A stretch of 64,000 bases of DNA from Eremothecium cymbalariae DBVPG#7215 (GCF_000235365.1 NC_016452.1:124001-188000); one strand, 5' to 3'. Counted from the stretch's first letter, positions 48,907-60,015 are shown. Numbers and translations are program-made. Notes: a model not told the origin generated them from the letters alone.

Positions 48907-50892
48907 ATGGGTAACGCTCCTTCCAAGCCTCTTTCATCGAAGAAGAAAAAGTCTTCCAATAATAGCAATTCTGGAGGCGAAGAGCTACTTCAATTTACAA
49001 GAACTGATACAGGTCAATCTGTCAAGAGTTCTAGATCAGTAAAATCTTCCAGGTCACGGAAGTCTCAACCTGGGTCTGTACCAAATACACCGAAAAACAG
49101 TGCTAATGATAACAGTGCAAATTCTGTTCCAGGTTCTTCAGCATCAAGAAAAAACAGCTACACACATTTAAACCTGGCTGTACCTGTGCTGTCGAGGTCA
49201 AATTCGCAGCACAGTTTTACGCCACATCAACACACAAATGAATTACAGCAGGATCAAAGGACATCACCGGAGCAACAGCGAACACCGAGGGCTTCTAGCT
49301 TTAGTAATGGTGAATTGCCACCTTCAATGGTCCAAATGGAACCCAAATCTCCAATTTTGCGATATTTTACAGCAACGAACAATCTGAACACTTCATACAA
49401 TGAAAATTCGTTGACGGATGATGATATGGACACGACATATAATGGCTCAGAAGCAAATGATGATGCACACTCGCATAAATCACGCAGAGATTCGAGGAGA
49501 AGGAGTAGTGCTTCCAGTCAAAGAAGAAGATCTGGTGGTCAACAACAGCATTTAGACTTACCACCAAACCCTACAACTCTAAGCCGTACGTCCTCACATT
49601 CGAGCTCACATAGCAGGAAATCATCTCTGGGCACAACAGTTAGTGGTGGAGGGGGAAATTCAGTGTACTCAACTCCAATGGCTTCTCCAGCAGTTGATAA
49701 AGAGGACGCAGCTGACTATTTTGATGGTCAACTTGTCCCATATGGGTATCCTAATGAAGCGTTGGATTTTGAATCATTGGAAAACCAGGAACATGAACTT
49801 GATATAGATAATGAAGGAGGGGATTTATATTCTCATAACTTACCACAGGATGGTGAAGATTTACTAATATCAACACAGGATGGCTCTTTGCCTAAGAAGA
49901 AAAAACAGATAAAACCTCTTGATATAGATGAAATGATACAGAAATTGTTAGATGCTGGGTATCTGGGGAAACGTACCAGAAATGTATGCTTAAAGAATTC
50001 TGAAGTCACTCAAATTTGCCACCAAGCACGTGAAATATTCCTCTCGCAGCCGTCATTGTTGGAATTATCTCCTCCTGTAAAGATTGTCGGTGATGTGCAT
50101 GGTCAATATGCGGATTTATTAAGATTATTTACTAAATGTGGGTTTCCTCCATCCTCTAATTATTTATTTTTAGGGGATTATGTTGATCGTGGAAAGCAAT
50201 CTTTGGAAACCATCCTATTACTACTTTGTTATAAGATAAAATACCCTGAGAACTTTTTCCTTTTAAGAGGGAATCACGAATGTGCTAATGTGACAAGAGT
50301 ATATGGGTTTTACGATGAATGTAAACGTCGTTGTAATATCAAAACTTGGAAAGTGTTTATCGATACATTTAACACCCTACCACTTGCAGCTATCGTCGCC
50401 GGTAAGATTTTCTGTGTACACGGTGGTCTATCGCCAGTCTTAAATTCTATGGATGAAATCAGGCATGTGAGCAGACCTACGGACGTACCAGATTTTGGCT
50501 TAATCAACGACCTCCTATGGTCTGATCCTACAGACTCTCCAAATGAGTGGGAGGATAATGAGCGTGGTGTGAGTTACTGTTATAATAAAGTTGCTATTAA
50601 CAAATTCTTGAATAAATTTGGGTTTGACTTGGTTTGCAGAGCTCATATGGTTGTTGAAGATGGCTATGAATTTTTTAACGATAGAAGCTTGGTAACTGTA
50701 TTCAGTGCCCCGAACTACTGTGGTGAATTCGACAACTGGGGTGCTGTAATGAGTGTTAGCGAAGGTTTGCTTTGTAGTTTTGAGTTGTTAGATCCATTGG
50801 ACAGTGCTGCATTGAAACAAGTCATGAAAAAAGGTAGACAAGAACGTAAACTGGCTAATAAGCAGCAACAACAGTTCTTTGAAACTACTTGA
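48907..50892 (+). CDS. PPZ1: Ser/Thr protein phosphatase Z
   Basis: A 661-residue PPZ phosphatase, single counterpart of S. cerevisiae PPZ1 and PPZ2. Starts Met-Gly-Asn-Ala-Pro-Ser, an N-myristoylation signal. The Ser/Arg/Asn-rich N-terminal half (1-335) is disordered; the catalytic domain (about 345-650) has all metal-binding motifs: GDVHGQY (395-401), GDYVDRG, RGNHE, and [17 protein letters not shown]. It controls K+ and Na+ transport and cell-wall integrity and is inhibited by Hal3/Vhs3. Flanking genes match both YML016 and YDR436 contexts, so a symbol choice between PPZ1 and PPZ2 is arbitrary. Confidence 0.95.
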   Translation: MGNAPSKPLSSKKKKSSNNSNSGGEELLQFTRTDTGQSVKSSRSVKSSRSRKSQPGSVPNTPKNSANDNSANSVPGSSASRKNSYTHLNLAVPVLSRSNSQHSFTPHQHTNELQQDQRTSPEQQRTPRASSFSNGELPPSMVQMEPKSPILRYFTATNNLNTSYNENSLTDDDMDTTYNGSEANDDAHSHKSRRDSRRRSSASSQRRRSGGQQQHLDLPPNPTTLSRTSSHSSSHSRKSSLGTTVSGGGGNSVYSTPMASPAVDKEDAADYFDGQLVPYGYPNEALDFESLENQEHELDIDNEGGDLYSHNLPQDGEDLLISTQDGSLPKKKKQIKPLDIDEMIQKLLDAGYLGKRTRNVCLKNSEVTQICHQAREIFLSQPSLLELSPPVKIVGDVHGQYADLLRLFTKCGFPPSSNYLFLGDYVDRGKQSLETILLLLCYKIKYPENFFLLRGNHECANVTRVYGFYDECKRRCNIKTWKVFIDTFNTLPLAAIVAGKIFCVHGGLSPVLNSMDEIRHVSRPTDVPDFGLINDLLWSDPTDSPNEWEDNERGVSYCYNKVAINKFLNKFGFDLVCRAHMVVEDGYEFFNDRSLVTVFSAPNYCGEFDNWGAVMSVSEGLLCSFELLDPLDSAALKQVMKKGRQERKLANKQQQQFFETT

Positions 50893-51279
50893 TTAGTAAA
50901 GAAGGTGCATATCGTATATGGTGAAACTAATACATCAGAGGATCAATCATAAGTCATAGAAATAGAATTGTAGACTTGAACTGCTCTTCACCGATGTAAT
51001 GTTGATCGTTTTGACATTTCACTGTTATAAAAGGCTTGGCCAAATAATTCTTTACTACTTTTAAAAACTCCACATATCATTTCATTATTTCTTCATTATT
51101 GGCGTATGTATATTAGTTTTCAATCGCCGTCATATATTTAGGTACTGTAAGTAATTTGAAATGAGTTCATTGTCCAACTTTCGTTTTGTGGGGGCGTTCA
51201 AAATTAAATTAGTTGTTAACTACCTGGTATTAGAGATGTGAGGGACAGCGGGCGAGTGTTACAATTTAATTTCTACAAG
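50893..51279. other. PPZ-GPI19 spacer
   Basis: 387 bp of AT-rich sequence with the PPZ 3' end and GPI19 promoter. Contains a start-stop upstream ORF (51236-51241). Nothing else is recognised. Confidence 0.6.
51236..51241 (+). promoter_or_regulatory. Start-stop (ATG TGA) upstream ORF before GPI19
   Basis: ATG directly followed by TGA, 44 bp upstream of the GPI19 ATG, in a different frame. If transcribed in the leader, such minimal uORFs stall or reset initiating ribosomes. Whether the transcript begins upstream of it is not visible. Confidence 0.45.
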
Positions 51280-51729
51280 ATGAGAGACCTTCGAAGGGAA
51301 TATTCGGGATTTGTTCAGTCCGTTGGTATAACATGTATATTAGTCTTCATTGCAATATGGATGCTTATTCCTTATCCACCGCATCCCGTCAAAACGGCTA
51401 ATAATATCAGACAAAACGTTAGTTTATTGATTAGTGAGGTTTTAGATATTCTACCCCAAAGGTATTGGATAATATGCATTCAGTGCATGATACTGATGCA
51501 GATGCTTTTTGCGTATATTGGTTTGCCAATTTTCAACGATGATGTGTTAAATGTTCCGTTGTATGACTTAAAGACGATCACTGATTCGAAAGCTATTTTG
51601 GTAGAATTCCAAGATCATGAGGAATTCTTAAGGAAATATGCATTTGAAGAAACTAGTGGGGTCTATGATATACCGATTACAGAGGTTTCAAAGGTATTGT
51701 ATGGTTCATCGAAATTGAAAAAGGAATAG
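51280..51729 (+). CDS. GPI19: GPI-GlcNAc transferase subunit Gpi19 (PIG-P)
   Basis: A 149-residue subunit of the ER complex that adds GlcNAc to phosphatidylinositol, the first GPI step. It has a PIG-P domain with two membrane spans: residues about 16-36 (ITCILVFIAIWMLIPYPPHP) and about 65-85 (WIICIQCMILMQMLFAYIGLP), then a C-terminal cytosolic part with ETSGVYDIPITEVSKVLYG. It is similar to S. cerevisiae Gpi19 (140). The ATG at 51280 is chosen; an upstream in-frame GTG at 51238 is not needed. Confidence 0.93.
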   Translation: MRDLRREYSGFVQSVGITCILVFIAIWMLIPYPPHPVKTANNIRQNVSLLISEVLDILPQRYWIICIQCMILMQMLFAYIGLPIFNDDVLNVPLYDLKTITDSKAILVEFQDHEEFLRKYAFEETSGVYDIPITEVSKVLYGSSKLKKE

Positions 51730-51958
51730 AAGGATTGATAGAATAATGCTTACAATGAGTCTTCTTGCTATTTCTCTGGGTTTGTTAAAATGAAAACTAT
51801 TATACAGTAGTAGGTAAAAACAAAACTGGTAGATAAAACTACGTATGTTATAAACACGTCAACAAAAATAATACGTATAATTCAGTTGACAATGCTCCTT
51901 ATAAAAGGAACTGAGATTGAATTTGAATGCACACTAGTAACAATAGGGGAGGTAAAAA

Positions 51959-53590
51959 TCAATGTGCACCGCCACGTCCTCCACGGCCGCGACCACGTCC
52001 TCCACGGCCTCCCCTACTGCTGTCTCTATTATTGTTATTACTGCCACTTCCGCTGTCGCCCAACAAGAATCCAGCAGCTGGACGGAACAGTGAATACGTG
52101 TTCGGGCCCCTATGGCCCCCATCATTGCCATGACGATGGCCTCCGGCAGTCGCATAATTTCTAGCAGCGCCATTAGTCCTGTCGCTATCGCCATTATTAC
52201 GCTCAAAGGTCTTAGAGCCGCTATCATTGCCATTGCCTTCGAAGTTAGAATTCTCTCTAAAACGGGAATTGTGGCTACCGCCTCTTGGTTCAAAATTCCC
52301 TCTGTAGCTACCACGAGAAGGGCCTCTCCGAATTGAATTGCCTCTACCACGGAAGGTGCCTCGATGACCTCCGCGGTAATGGCCAGATCTGTTTTGACTT
52401 TCAGCTCCATCCTTGAATACAAATTTTGATGAAAGAGGATCATTTTCATCCTTGGAATCGTTACAGTATTCCCTTCCTGATTCATTGTTACTGATAGTAT
52501 GCTTTGGTGGCAAGTTGGAAGAAGCCTCTGTTGACACTGCATCTGAAGAAGAGTAAGGAATTTGCTTCAAGGAGGCATTAGCTGCTGCTGTTGCTGCTGC
52601 TGCGTCATCCCTTTCCTTAGCAGCTTTTTGCAAAACTTCCGAGTATGTCAACCTTGGCTTAATAGTTGCTGTTTTCGTTTCCTTTGTCTGAACGTCATTT
52701 TTCTCTACACCTACTTGTTCTTCTTCAAGATCATCTTCGATGGCATGTAAGTCGTCCTTTGAGTTTTGATGATCTCTCTTCAACAAAGTGACTTTCTTTA
52801 TATCAGCAGGTGTCCCCTCGCCAAAAGAAATCTTCCTCAAGATGGTAGTATCTTCAATATGAAACTTCTGAACCGTTTCTTCTATTTGCAATATCTTTGC
52901 CTGCGTATCTACAGGCTTTGCATCACCAAATGGATTCGACTTTGGCTTCGTCTGCTGCGTAGTTACAGTTTTCGGCGCATCTAGTTTCGCCGCCCCAGCA
53001 CCATGGTAAGGCTTAGCAGGATCAGCACAAGTAGGTGTCAAGAGGGTATGCTTGTTAACGTAATTTTGAAAATCAGAAAACTCCGCTGGCTCCACCTTAA
53101 TTGCATGAATATCCATCAACGGTTCTCGCCATTGAGACATAATCTTATCCATATCTCTAAACGAGTAAACCTGTACAAAGGATACCTTCGAGGCCTTGGT
53201 AAAATTCTTGTCAAACACAGATGTACTATCCAAAGAGGGGTTTTTATTCAACTCCCAGAACATCTTGAATTTCATGAAACGCGTAAACTTGGTACGAAAC
53301 AAATCTTCGATCTCAAAGTTGGAAAACTTACTTGGCAAATTAGAAAACTTAATAATATAAGGCGCATCATATTGCTTGTTTGAACCATGGAAATTATTAC
53401 CATTAGAATAACCACCACCGCCATGATCACCACCTCCCTGTCCTCCATGACCTACAATAGACGCCGATTTCAACAGATCAAGCGACGTCGTGTTGCTTAA
53501 AGTAGTACTGATTGCGTTCAAATCTATCTCATTCTCATTCCACACTGAATCATTCAATGAACTATCGTCCAAGAACTCCTCCAAGGACAT
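51959..53590 (-). CDS. PSP2: RGG-motif protein Psp2
   Basis: A 543-residue low-complexity RNA-binding protein. The N-terminus (MSLEEFLDDSSLNDSVWNENEIDL) matches the family start. An Asn/Gly segment and an RRM-like fold-like block (APYIIKFSNLPSKFSNFEIEDLFRTKFTRF, near 75-105) follow. There is a Lys/Glu-rich middle, and the C-terminal third is rich in RGG/RG (for example GGHRGTFRGRGNS and the terminal GRGGRGRGRGGRGG). S. cerevisiae Psp2 suppresses splicing and polymerase defects and promotes P-body assembly and translation of autophagy mRNAs. It converges with GPI19. Confidence 0.87.
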   Translation of the reverse strand: MSLEEFLDDSSLNDSVWNENEIDLNAISTTLSNTTSLDLLKSASIVGHGGQGGGDHGGGGYSNGNNFHGSNKQYDAPYIIKFSNLPSKFSNFEIEDLFRTKFTRFMKFKMFWELNKNPSLDSTSVFDKNFTKASKVSFVQVYSFRDMDKIMSQWREPLMDIHAIKVEPAEFSDFQNYVNKHTLLTPTCADPAKPYHGAGAAKLDAPKTVTTQQTKPKSNPFGDAKPVDTQAKILQIEETVQKFHIEDTTILRKISFGEGTPADIKKVTLLKRDHQNSKDDLHAIEDDLEEEQVGVEKNDVQTKETKTATIKPRLTYSEVLQKAAKERDDAAAATAAANASLKQIPYSSSDAVSTEASSNLPPKHTISNNESGREYCNDSKDENDPLSSKFVFKDGAESQNRSGHYRGGHRGTFRGRGNSIRRGPSRGSYRGNFEPRGGSHNSRFRENSNFEGNGNDSGSKTFERNNGDSDRTNGAARNYATAGGHRHGNDGGHRGPNTYSLFRPAAGFLLGDSGSGSNNNNRDSSRGGRGGRGRGRGGRGGAH

Positions 53591-54455
53591 CTTTTTCTTT
53601 GCCGCATTGTTGTTGCTTGCTAATCACAATAAAACGAATTTCTTTAGTTAGTACCATGAAAATCTTTTTAATAAGCTCCCTCCCCCTTCCCTCTCTCACG
53701 CACTCCCCAACCCCCCTCAAAACTCCCAGTAATCCTCAGTTGCCGCCATTCAATTCCTCACCTCCATATCCAACACTCAAACACCACTCTCCTCAATTCC
53801 TCCTCCCCTTCCCCAACCTTTGAAAAATTTCTCTTACCACAACCTCAATGCCCTTGAATAACTGCCAACTGAGGGGGGCCCTCCAACGAGAGATACTTAC
53901 GGGAAAAAACACAAGCAAACTTTCCAGAACGCTACCATCAATCTAACATACTCATATCAAAGTGACCTCGATGATTCTAGCTCCAATCAAAAACACGAAC
54001 GACTAATTATTGGCCTCTTGTGAGCGGTTTCAATGGTCTCGTTGCGTTATGTGGCTGTTTTGATTGTTGCCAATTCGCCACTCTCACTTTGGGATCTTTT
54101 CTTTTTTAAAATAACGTTCACGTGATCTAGATGATCTTAGTCACGTGATCTGAATGAGATCTTCATCACGAGGCTGTGGCTCTAAAAAGCTGCGGAATGC
54201 CAAGACGCATCTAAAAGAATGTATTTACTCGAAGATTTAATTATAAAACTGGGGATTAACCGCGGTTTTCTGTGAAAAATTGCTAGTGGGATGCATATTA
54301 TATGTTGGTATCTATATCTGGCGGTTTTTATTGATAAGATCCATCTGGTAGGCTCGAATGGGGCTTCTTAGTGTTTGTTAGTGGATTCTGCAGCAGTACA
54401 GCGATCGTTGGTTGTTCAGGAGGATATTTGAAGAGGATAAATAGTGTTTGTTAAG
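53591..54455. other. Divergent intergenic region PSP2/THI74-like
   Basis: 865 bp. The PSP2 side (53670-53830) is a C-rich pyrimidine tract (runs of ccctccc/cctcc) typical of a promoter poly-pyrimidine element. A CACGTG pair lies at 54119-54147. A 103-codon frame across the C-rich tract (53512-53823) is compositional. Confidence 0.6.
54119..54147. promoter_or_regulatory. Pair of CACGTGATCT boxes
   Basis: CACGTG at 54119-54124 and 54142-54147, both extended as TCACGTGATCT and spaced 23 bp apart in the same register. They lie about 310-340 bp upstream of the transporter start. bHLH (Cbf1-type) binding is inferred. Confidence 0.55.
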
Positions 54456-55700
54456 ATGGCTGTTAATTCGTTGGAGGTGGCAAGACGGCGATGGACGCTT
54501 GGGTTGTTTATCCTGGGTTTGGTGGTGTTTCTTTGGGTTTTATCTGCGATTCTTTTGAGCCATATATTTGAAGATGGGACGTACAGGAAGCCCTTTTTTG
54601 TGACTTATCTGAATACTGCATCGTTTGTGATTTATTTGCTTCCTCGAGGGTGGAAGATGGTGATGGGTTATCTTTTTATGGGTGTTGCTACGAGAGGAGA
54701 AGGAGGAGGAGGTGCAGGGTTTCTCGATGAGCCGCTTTTGGAGGAGGGGCATAGTGGTGAGGAGGTTGTCGCGGCTTTTGAACAGACGTCATCTTTGTCG
54801 TTACTGTCTTTTCCTTCGGTGGCGGAGCCTGTGCCATTGGAAGTGGATCTGCAAGCAGCGTCGGCCCCGACACAAGAGTTGTCTGTACGTGAGACTGTGA
54901 AACTTAGTGCTGATTTTTGCATAATGTGGGTGTTGGCCAATGTCGCGGCCAATGCAGCTTTGAGTTATACGTCAGTTACATCGCAGATCATACTTTCCTC
55001 TACATCTTCATTTTTCACCTTGATAATTGGTGCATGCTATCGTATTGTTTCGATTAATAAGGCGTATGTCCTTGGGTGTGTAGTATCGTTTATTGGTATT
55101 ATACTTACTACATACTCAGATTCAGCGGTTACTTCTCTAAAAGAGCTATTGATAGACTTTACTCTTAGGGCGGCCTCGTTCACTGATTTAAACTTGAGAA
55201 CCTCGGGGACGCCTTCAACATTCTTCGGCAACCTGCTTGCCCTTCTTGGATCTATCATGTATGGATTTTATTGCACGCTTCTCAAGTACAAAGTTCAAGA
55301 TGAATCGCAACTAGATATGATGCTTTTTTTTGGATTTGTTGGTTTATTTACATTGCTCTTTTTCTGGCCCTTACTTATTATTGTACATTTGCTTGGGTTA
55401 GAGGCATTTGAACTTCCGCATGACCCAAAAGTTATTTCTGTTATATTTCTAAACTGCTTCATCATGGTAGTGAGCGAGCTTTGCTGGGCGAAATCAATGT
55501 TTCTAACGTCGCCTTTAACAGTGACTGTCGGTTTAAGCGCTACTATTCCGTTTGCTATGTTTGGAGACTATATAATAAAGGGTAGGAATATGACCTTGCT
55601 CTATTTTATAGGAGCGAGTTTAATCTTTGTGTCCATTTTCATTATTAATAAGGAATCAAAGGAAGTTATTAATAGACAAGAGAGACCGCAGATAATATAG
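54456..55700 (+). CDS. THI74: Drug/metabolite-transporter-family protein (THI74/YML018C type)
   Basis: A 414-residue membrane protein with about ten predicted spans in the DMT/EamA superfamily. The first pair is LFILGLVVFLWVLSAILLSHIF and FVIYLLPRGWKMVMGYLFMG, then an acidic/Ser loop near 75-125, then the conserved ANVAANAALSYTSVTSQIILSSTSSFFTLIIG block and GNLLALLGSIMYGFYCTLLKYK. S. cerevisiae has two related genes at this ancestral position, YDR438W (THI74, thiamine-repressed) and YML018C; this single gene stands for both. Substrate unknown. The ATG at 54456 is used; the frame extends upstream through GTG only. Confidence 0.85.
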   Translation: MAVNSLEVARRRWTLGLFILGLVVFLWVLSAILLSHIFEDGTYRKPFFVTYLNTASFVIYLLPRGWKMVMGYLFMGVATRGEGGGGAGFLDEPLLEEGHSGEEVVAAFEQTSSLSLLSFPSVAEPVPLEVDLQAASAPTQELSVRETVKLSADFCIMWVLANVAANAALSYTSVTSQIILSSTSSFFTLIIGACYRIVSINKAYVLGCVVSFIGIILTTYSDSAVTSLKELLIDFTLRAASFTDLNLRTSGTPSTFFGNLLALLGSIMYGFYCTLLKYKVQDESQLDMMLFFGFVGLFTLLFFWPLLIIVHLLGLEAFELPHDPKVISVIFLNCFIMVVSELCWAKSMFLTSPLTVTVGLSATIPFAMFGDYIIKGRNMTLLYFIGASLIFVSIFIINKESKEVINRQERPQII

Positions 55701-55819
55701 GTAGCTGATGTGGTGCTAGAATATTACACGATTTCTGTATATATAACTTTTATACAAATTTAAAGTGAATGCTTAAAAATTTTATACTGATTCATTGAAT
55801 TAAATATCTACTTGAGTCA

Positions 55820-56812
55820 TTATAGCAGAAGATACGGATAAGAAGGTAGTTTGATTTTGTAACACTCTAAGAAGTAAGAGAACAAGTTGAAGAGTGCAAC
55901 GTCAAGTATTATTATTGCTAAAATTCTCCCATATGGAGGAACACGTATTTTAGTTTTAATCACCCAGATCAAGAGAAGTAAACAAATAGCCATGGCACAA
56001 TACATTAGAGATACCGTTAAAATCTCAATTCCAAATTGCCAAGATGTTGAACCTGCAAAAAACATTATTTGCCCTTCTTCATTCTTTGATATAAATGGAA
56101 TGCCATTGATTTTGGTAAACTTATATCCCGTAATGGAAATCAAGATTCCAAGCAGCGATAGTACGCATCCAATGAACTTGAACCTGTTGGAGATTAGCGG
56201 TAAGCATATCTTCTTAAATGCAACAAAAACTAGGATGAAACTGGCAAAGCTTTTTAAGAATGAATTCAGGTTGAAATCTTCCCGAATATTAACAAAAACA
56301 TTGAGAATCCTCCCCAAGAAGTCCGCAAATTGAACAGCCTTATCTACCGTCAACTCAGGGCTAATCTGAAACTCATAAAATAAACTAGTAGAAAATGAGA
56401 ATAATTCATTCTCTTCCCCTGGTGGATATACTAAACATCGGGGTACATCAACCAATCCCATGTCCTCCACAAATTTATGAATCTCACTGGTATCTATCTC
56501 AAAGAACAAAAAGTGCTGGCTTCTTTGTTCAGGTAGCGTATGTGTTAACGTCCACGCTATTTTGTTCCACACTGGCCAAAACGACTCACAAGTCCTACAC
56601 ACCTGTCCATGGCTATCGGGCTTCGATGATGTAACTAGTACAATAGAATAAAATTCCCGTGCTCCATTTGACAACCACTCGTAGTTTTCTTGCGTGACAT
56701 GCACAACGCCATTGCTATCCGATAACGGTATAATGTCGGACCACGTTAGCAAGCCAGTTACTAAATGTGCATACAGCAGACCCATAAATAATACCATATT
56801 CTTCCATAGCAT
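55820..56812 (-). CDS. OST6: Oligosaccharyltransferase subunit Ost3/Ost6
   Basis: A 330-residue ER membrane protein with a signal peptide (MLWKNMVLFMGLLYAHLV), a luminal thioredoxin-like domain whose redox motif Cys-Arg-Thr-Cys is at residues 72-75, and four C-terminal membrane spans (about 185-330). Ost3/Ost6 capture substrate cysteines by mixed disulfides so the transferase can glycosylate nearby sites. Length is close to S. cerevisiae Ost6 (332). Synteny with YML019W favours Ost6 over Ost3. An in-frame GTG at 56842 is not used. Confidence 0.92.
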   Translation of the reverse strand: MLWKNMVLFMGLLYAHLVTGLLTWSDIIPLSDSNGVVHVTQENYEWLSNGAREFYSIVLVTSSKPDSHGQVCRTCESFWPVWNKIAWTLTHTLPEQRSQHFLFFEIDTSEIHKFVEDMGLVDVPRCLVYPPGEENELFSFSTSLFYEFQISPELTVDKAVQFADFLGRILNVFVNIREDFNLNSFLKSFASFILVFVAFKKICLPLISNRFKFIGCVLSLLGILISITGYKFTKINGIPFISKNEEGQIMFFAGSTSWQFGIEILTVSLMYCAMAICLLLLIWVIKTKIRVPPYGRILAIIILDVALFNLFSYFLECYKIKLPSYPYLLL

Positions 56813-57034
56813 ACTTCTAATAGTAGTTGTAAGCTTTACCACCTCTTCTATGCCCTAGTAGCTCGTTCTTTGCCTGTTTTTGAGATGTGCTTTGATTCAC
56901 CCAGTTTGATCAACAAGATCAACAATTCTAATAATTTTCGAAAATATTATTGAGCAAAAGGTTAGCCATTACTACACAACATTACCCCATGGTAGAAGAA
57001 AGGTAGTTGAGGATTAAGATTATTAGAGCCAATT

Positions 57035-57883
57035 ATGTCGACGGCGCTCCAAACTCTAGCCAATTACTATGAGTCAGTAATTCAATGTGAAAGAATCTAT
57101 AGCGATTACATTATTGCACAGCAGTCCATCGACCCTAAAACAAAACAACAGCATGAATCGATACTGACTAAAGAAACAATAAGTCTAAAGAAGCAGGTTG
57201 AACAATTGATCACGGAATCAGTATCTCAGAGACAGGAAATTGATAGGCTGAGGAATCTGAATAAGACGCAGCGTTCGTTGTTGGAGTCTAAGTTGGAGGC
57301 GGCCAAGAAGCGACTAGCCAGATCTAAAGAAGGTGTAGTTAATCAGGATGAGCAGGTGCTGCAGAAGCAGGAAGATTTAAATGGCAGGGGCGGAAATGAA
57401 GCTACAGGTGGTGGCAGTGGTAGTGGCAGTGATGGTAGTGCAAGTAACAATGGCGCTGGATTTCACTTATTGTCACCTTTGCGCTCTCCTGGGGGTAAGG
57501 TTAAGGCGCGTAAGCTAAATGGCATAGCAGTGCATAATAGGGTTGCAAGGTTAAGGCAAGTTATAAATGAAGGACGTAAAACTATGTTTGACGAAGATAC
57601 AGATGACAGTGCCAATCTAACTGACGAAGTAATGTTTATGGAGACTTTTAAGCGGACCGATGCAGCGGGGAACTCAAGTGCTGGTGACGGTCAAGGAAAC
57701 ACCGCAGGAAACGAAGTGCATCCTGAAGACGAAGATGATGATGAAAATATGGAGGGAGAAGGTTCCTCACAGCTGAAGAAGCGGAAACTATCGCGGAAGC
57801 GAATCCAAACAACTGAAAATGAGGGTTATCATGTGCGTGGATTTAGATCTAAGAATCTTAAGGGCATATTTAAGGTAAAATGA
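57035..57883 (+). CDS. LRS4: Monopolin subunit Lrs4
   Basis: A 282-residue protein. The N-terminal 90 residues form a coiled coil (STALQTLANYYESVIQCERIYSDYII, then LKKQVEQLITESVSQRQEIDRLRNLNKTQRSLLESKLE) that pairs with Csm1. The rest is Gly/Ser/Asn-rich with an acidic stretch near 215-245 and a basic C-terminus. In S. cerevisiae, Lrs4-Csm1 mono-orients sister kinetochores in meiosis I and tethers rDNA. It is shorter than S. cerevisiae Lrs4 (347). Identification uses the coiled coil, length and position before DOT1. Confidence 0.83.
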   Translation: MSTALQTLANYYESVIQCERIYSDYIIAQQSIDPKTKQQHESILTKETISLKKQVEQLITESVSQRQEIDRLRNLNKTQRSLLESKLEAAKKRLARSKEGVVNQDEQVLQKQEDLNGRGGNEATGGGSGSGSDGSASNNGAGFHLLSPLRSPGGKVKARKLNGIAVHNRVARLRQVINEGRKTMFDEDTDDSANLTDEVMFMETFKRTDAAGNSSAGDGQGNTAGNEVHPEDEDDDENMEGEGSSQLKKRKLSRKRIQTTENEGYHVRGFRSKNLKGIFKVK

Positions 57884-58026
57884 TGATGGTGCTGATGGTG
57901 ATGATAACAATATTTAAGATATTTCAGATATTTCAAATATTTTGTCTATTATAAACGCTAGTCTCCATGTTCCAGTGCATTTAGGATAGCTGAGGAAAGA
58001 AAACTTTGAATATATTTCAGTCACTA

Positions 58027-60015
58027 CTATAATTTTGACTTGAGTCCACTCAACCTATACTTAACATCCTTCAACTGCTTTGTCTCAGGTTCCCATCGAT
58101 CAAATTCTTTAAACAACATCAAAATCTCCTCTTTGTTGAGATGGGCTCCACATTCATATAGTAAACCTCGCATACACCAAGGTAGATGATATGGATTCGA
58201 TCCCAATTGATTTACTTGATACGGTTTGTAAATTACTGGGATATCAACTGGTAAATCAGTCGTCTCAAGTGCGAATTTGATTCCCAATTCATAAACCTGG
58301 TCTTCGTTGTATATCTTGGAATGGCCACCGCACGTCAAGTTTCCTGCCAAAGATGCACTTATTTCCTTTATGATATTGTGATCATCATAACCCAAGTTTA
58401 TTAAGTGGTGAGCAATCTTTACAATGCGAGTGATAAATGCAGGCGTCTTTGAGTCTTTATCAATGAATGTTGCTCTAAAAATGTTAGGGTGATGAGCAAA
58501 TAAGCAGGTAGAAGAATACAATGGAACTAGCTGATCATTAATAGAACCGATGTAAGTTATTTTAACATTGCTTGCAATGATTATTCGTAATGATTGGATG
58601 TACTTTTTAGATTGGATAGTATTGAAGTCTTGAAACTGGAATAGTTCTTGCAATGAATCATTTTCGATAGTTGAATATGCTTTCACCAGGAAAGTTTGAT
58701 CAACGCCATAGAACGGGCCATTATTAATGCCAGCCATGGCCAAAACACTAATAACCTTTTTCCTTTTTGTTTCTGCCAGATCTACGGGGGCATCTGGATC
58801 AATGTAGATCGGATTCAGGTTGATAACACCTGCCTCGATTAACTTAGCCAGTAGTATAACAGTGACAGGGCAGCCCTGTGAATGCGCGACGAAATATACA
58901 AAATCTGCATCATTTATTTCATTTGCCCACTTCTTCATCACCTCAAAAAAATACCCTACCCGTTCGAAAACTTTGCCCTCTTTTTCTAAAGCTATTTTAC
59001 TGATTTGCACGCTGGCATTCTTTTCTCGGAACCATCTAACCACAGTTTTCTCTGCCTCGGTAATAAACTTGGTAGAAGTGCCAGTAGGTTCACCGATAAG
59101 CGGCCTTATCATCTTTGTGGGGAAGAAACCATGCACACCCACGAGTAAGACTTTTACAGGTTTTGATTTGTTTGCAGACAACATATTTAGGGTTGTCTGC
59201 GGTCCACGTCTGTATAACGTACAATTCTTCAATCTAGATTCGTTAATTAAATTCCACTTATGACCTAACCTCCCTACGGAAGAGTAAAGAAAAGTAAATG
59301 GAGTGTGTTTTGGTAGAATGTCAAAAGAGGGTACCAAAAGATGAGCGCTATCGCTAGTCTCATGTTGGGAAGTAGAACTTTTATCTTCCTGAGCTATCTC
59401 CTTGGCAGATTTTGGTTTAAATAGAATAGCACCCTTCCTAGTAGATAAAATCAATTCGTTAATCACAGGTTTTTTGGACTTGCTCTGATGCGGGAAATCG
59501 GCGTCATCTTCAATTGGTGGACTATTTTTGTTCCAGAGAGGCCATGATCTCTTTTTACCCCTAGAGCTCTCCTTATTGATTGCATCTTCAGGTGAAGATG
59601 GCGTTTGCTGTCCTTGAAAAGCCGATTCAACAAACGAATCAGGAGTCGTACCATTGCTGGTATCAGAATACCGCCTATCTAACCCCTTCAGTGAAGTATA
59701 TGAACCCTTGCGCCACCATGAAGAATAAGATGTATTATTACCGTTCGAAGTACTGCTATGTTTGTTGGAACCAGTGCTCCCTTGCTCCTGTTCAACTAGC
59801 TTCTCTAGCATCGTATTCATATTCTTGCTACTACTGGTATTCATGGACGGCCGACGCTTCCGATACCAAACTCTCCACGAGTTCAGTGGCAGGTGTTCAA
59901 CCTCCCCTTCATCAACAGGCTCAACAGCTGTATCTGTGCCATTCGATTTGTTATTGCTATTTTTATTTCCTAATGACGTCGTGACAGACTTGTTGGATGA
60001 TCGACTACTAGTCAT
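58027..60015 (-). CDS. YML020W-like protein with lipase-type α/β-hydrolase features
   Basis: A 662-residue protein, nearly the same length as uncharacterised S. cerevisiae YML020W (664). The N-terminal third is Ser/Asn-rich and ends in a stretch with WYRKRRPS. A hydrolase-like fold occupies about 280-600: [20 protein letters not shown] near 285, then [21 protein letters not shown] with a Gly/Ala-His-Ser-Gln-Gly nucleophile elbow, later [11 protein letters not shown] and GGHSKIYNE, which fit the acid and histidine. Lipase/esterase chemistry is an inference; the substrate is unknown. The divergent partner is UNG1. Confidence 0.85.
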   Translation of the reverse strand: MTSSRSSNKSVTTSLGNKNSNNKSNGTDTAVEPVDEGEVEHLPLNSWRVWYRKRRPSMNTSSSKNMNTMLEKLVEQEQGSTGSNKHSSTSNGNNTSYSSWWRKGSYTSLKGLDRRYSDTSNGTTPDSFVESAFQGQQTPSSPEDAINKESSRGKKRSWPLWNKNSPPIEDDADFPHQSKSKKPVINELILSTRKGAILFKPKSAKEIAQEDKSSTSQHETSDSAHLLVPSFDILPKHTPFTFLYSSVGRLGHKWNLINESRLKNCTLYRRGPQTTLNMLSANKSKPVKVLLVGVHGFFPTKMIRPLIGEPTGTSTKFITEAEKTVVRWFREKNASVQISKIALEKEGKVFERVGYFFEVMKKWANEINDADFVYFVAHSQGCPVTVILLAKLIEAGVINLNPIYIDPDAPVDLAETKRKKVISVLAMAGINNGPFYGVDQTFLVKAYSTIENDSLQELFQFQDFNTIQSKKYIQSLRIIIASNVKITYIGSINDQLVPLYSSTCLFAHHPNIFRATFIDKDSKTPAFITRIVKIAHHLINLGYDDHNIIKEISASLAGNLTCGGHSKIYNEDQVYELGIKFALETTDLPVDIPVIYKPYQVNQLGSNPYHLPWCMRGLLYECGAHLNKEEILMLFKEFDRWEPETKQLKDVKYRLSGLKSKL

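Noticed and set aside
51886..52542. Frames on both strands overlapping the PSP2 C-terminus
   Set aside because: They arise from the RGG/Arg-Gly codon repeats of PSP2, which read as Pro- or Ala-rich in other frames.
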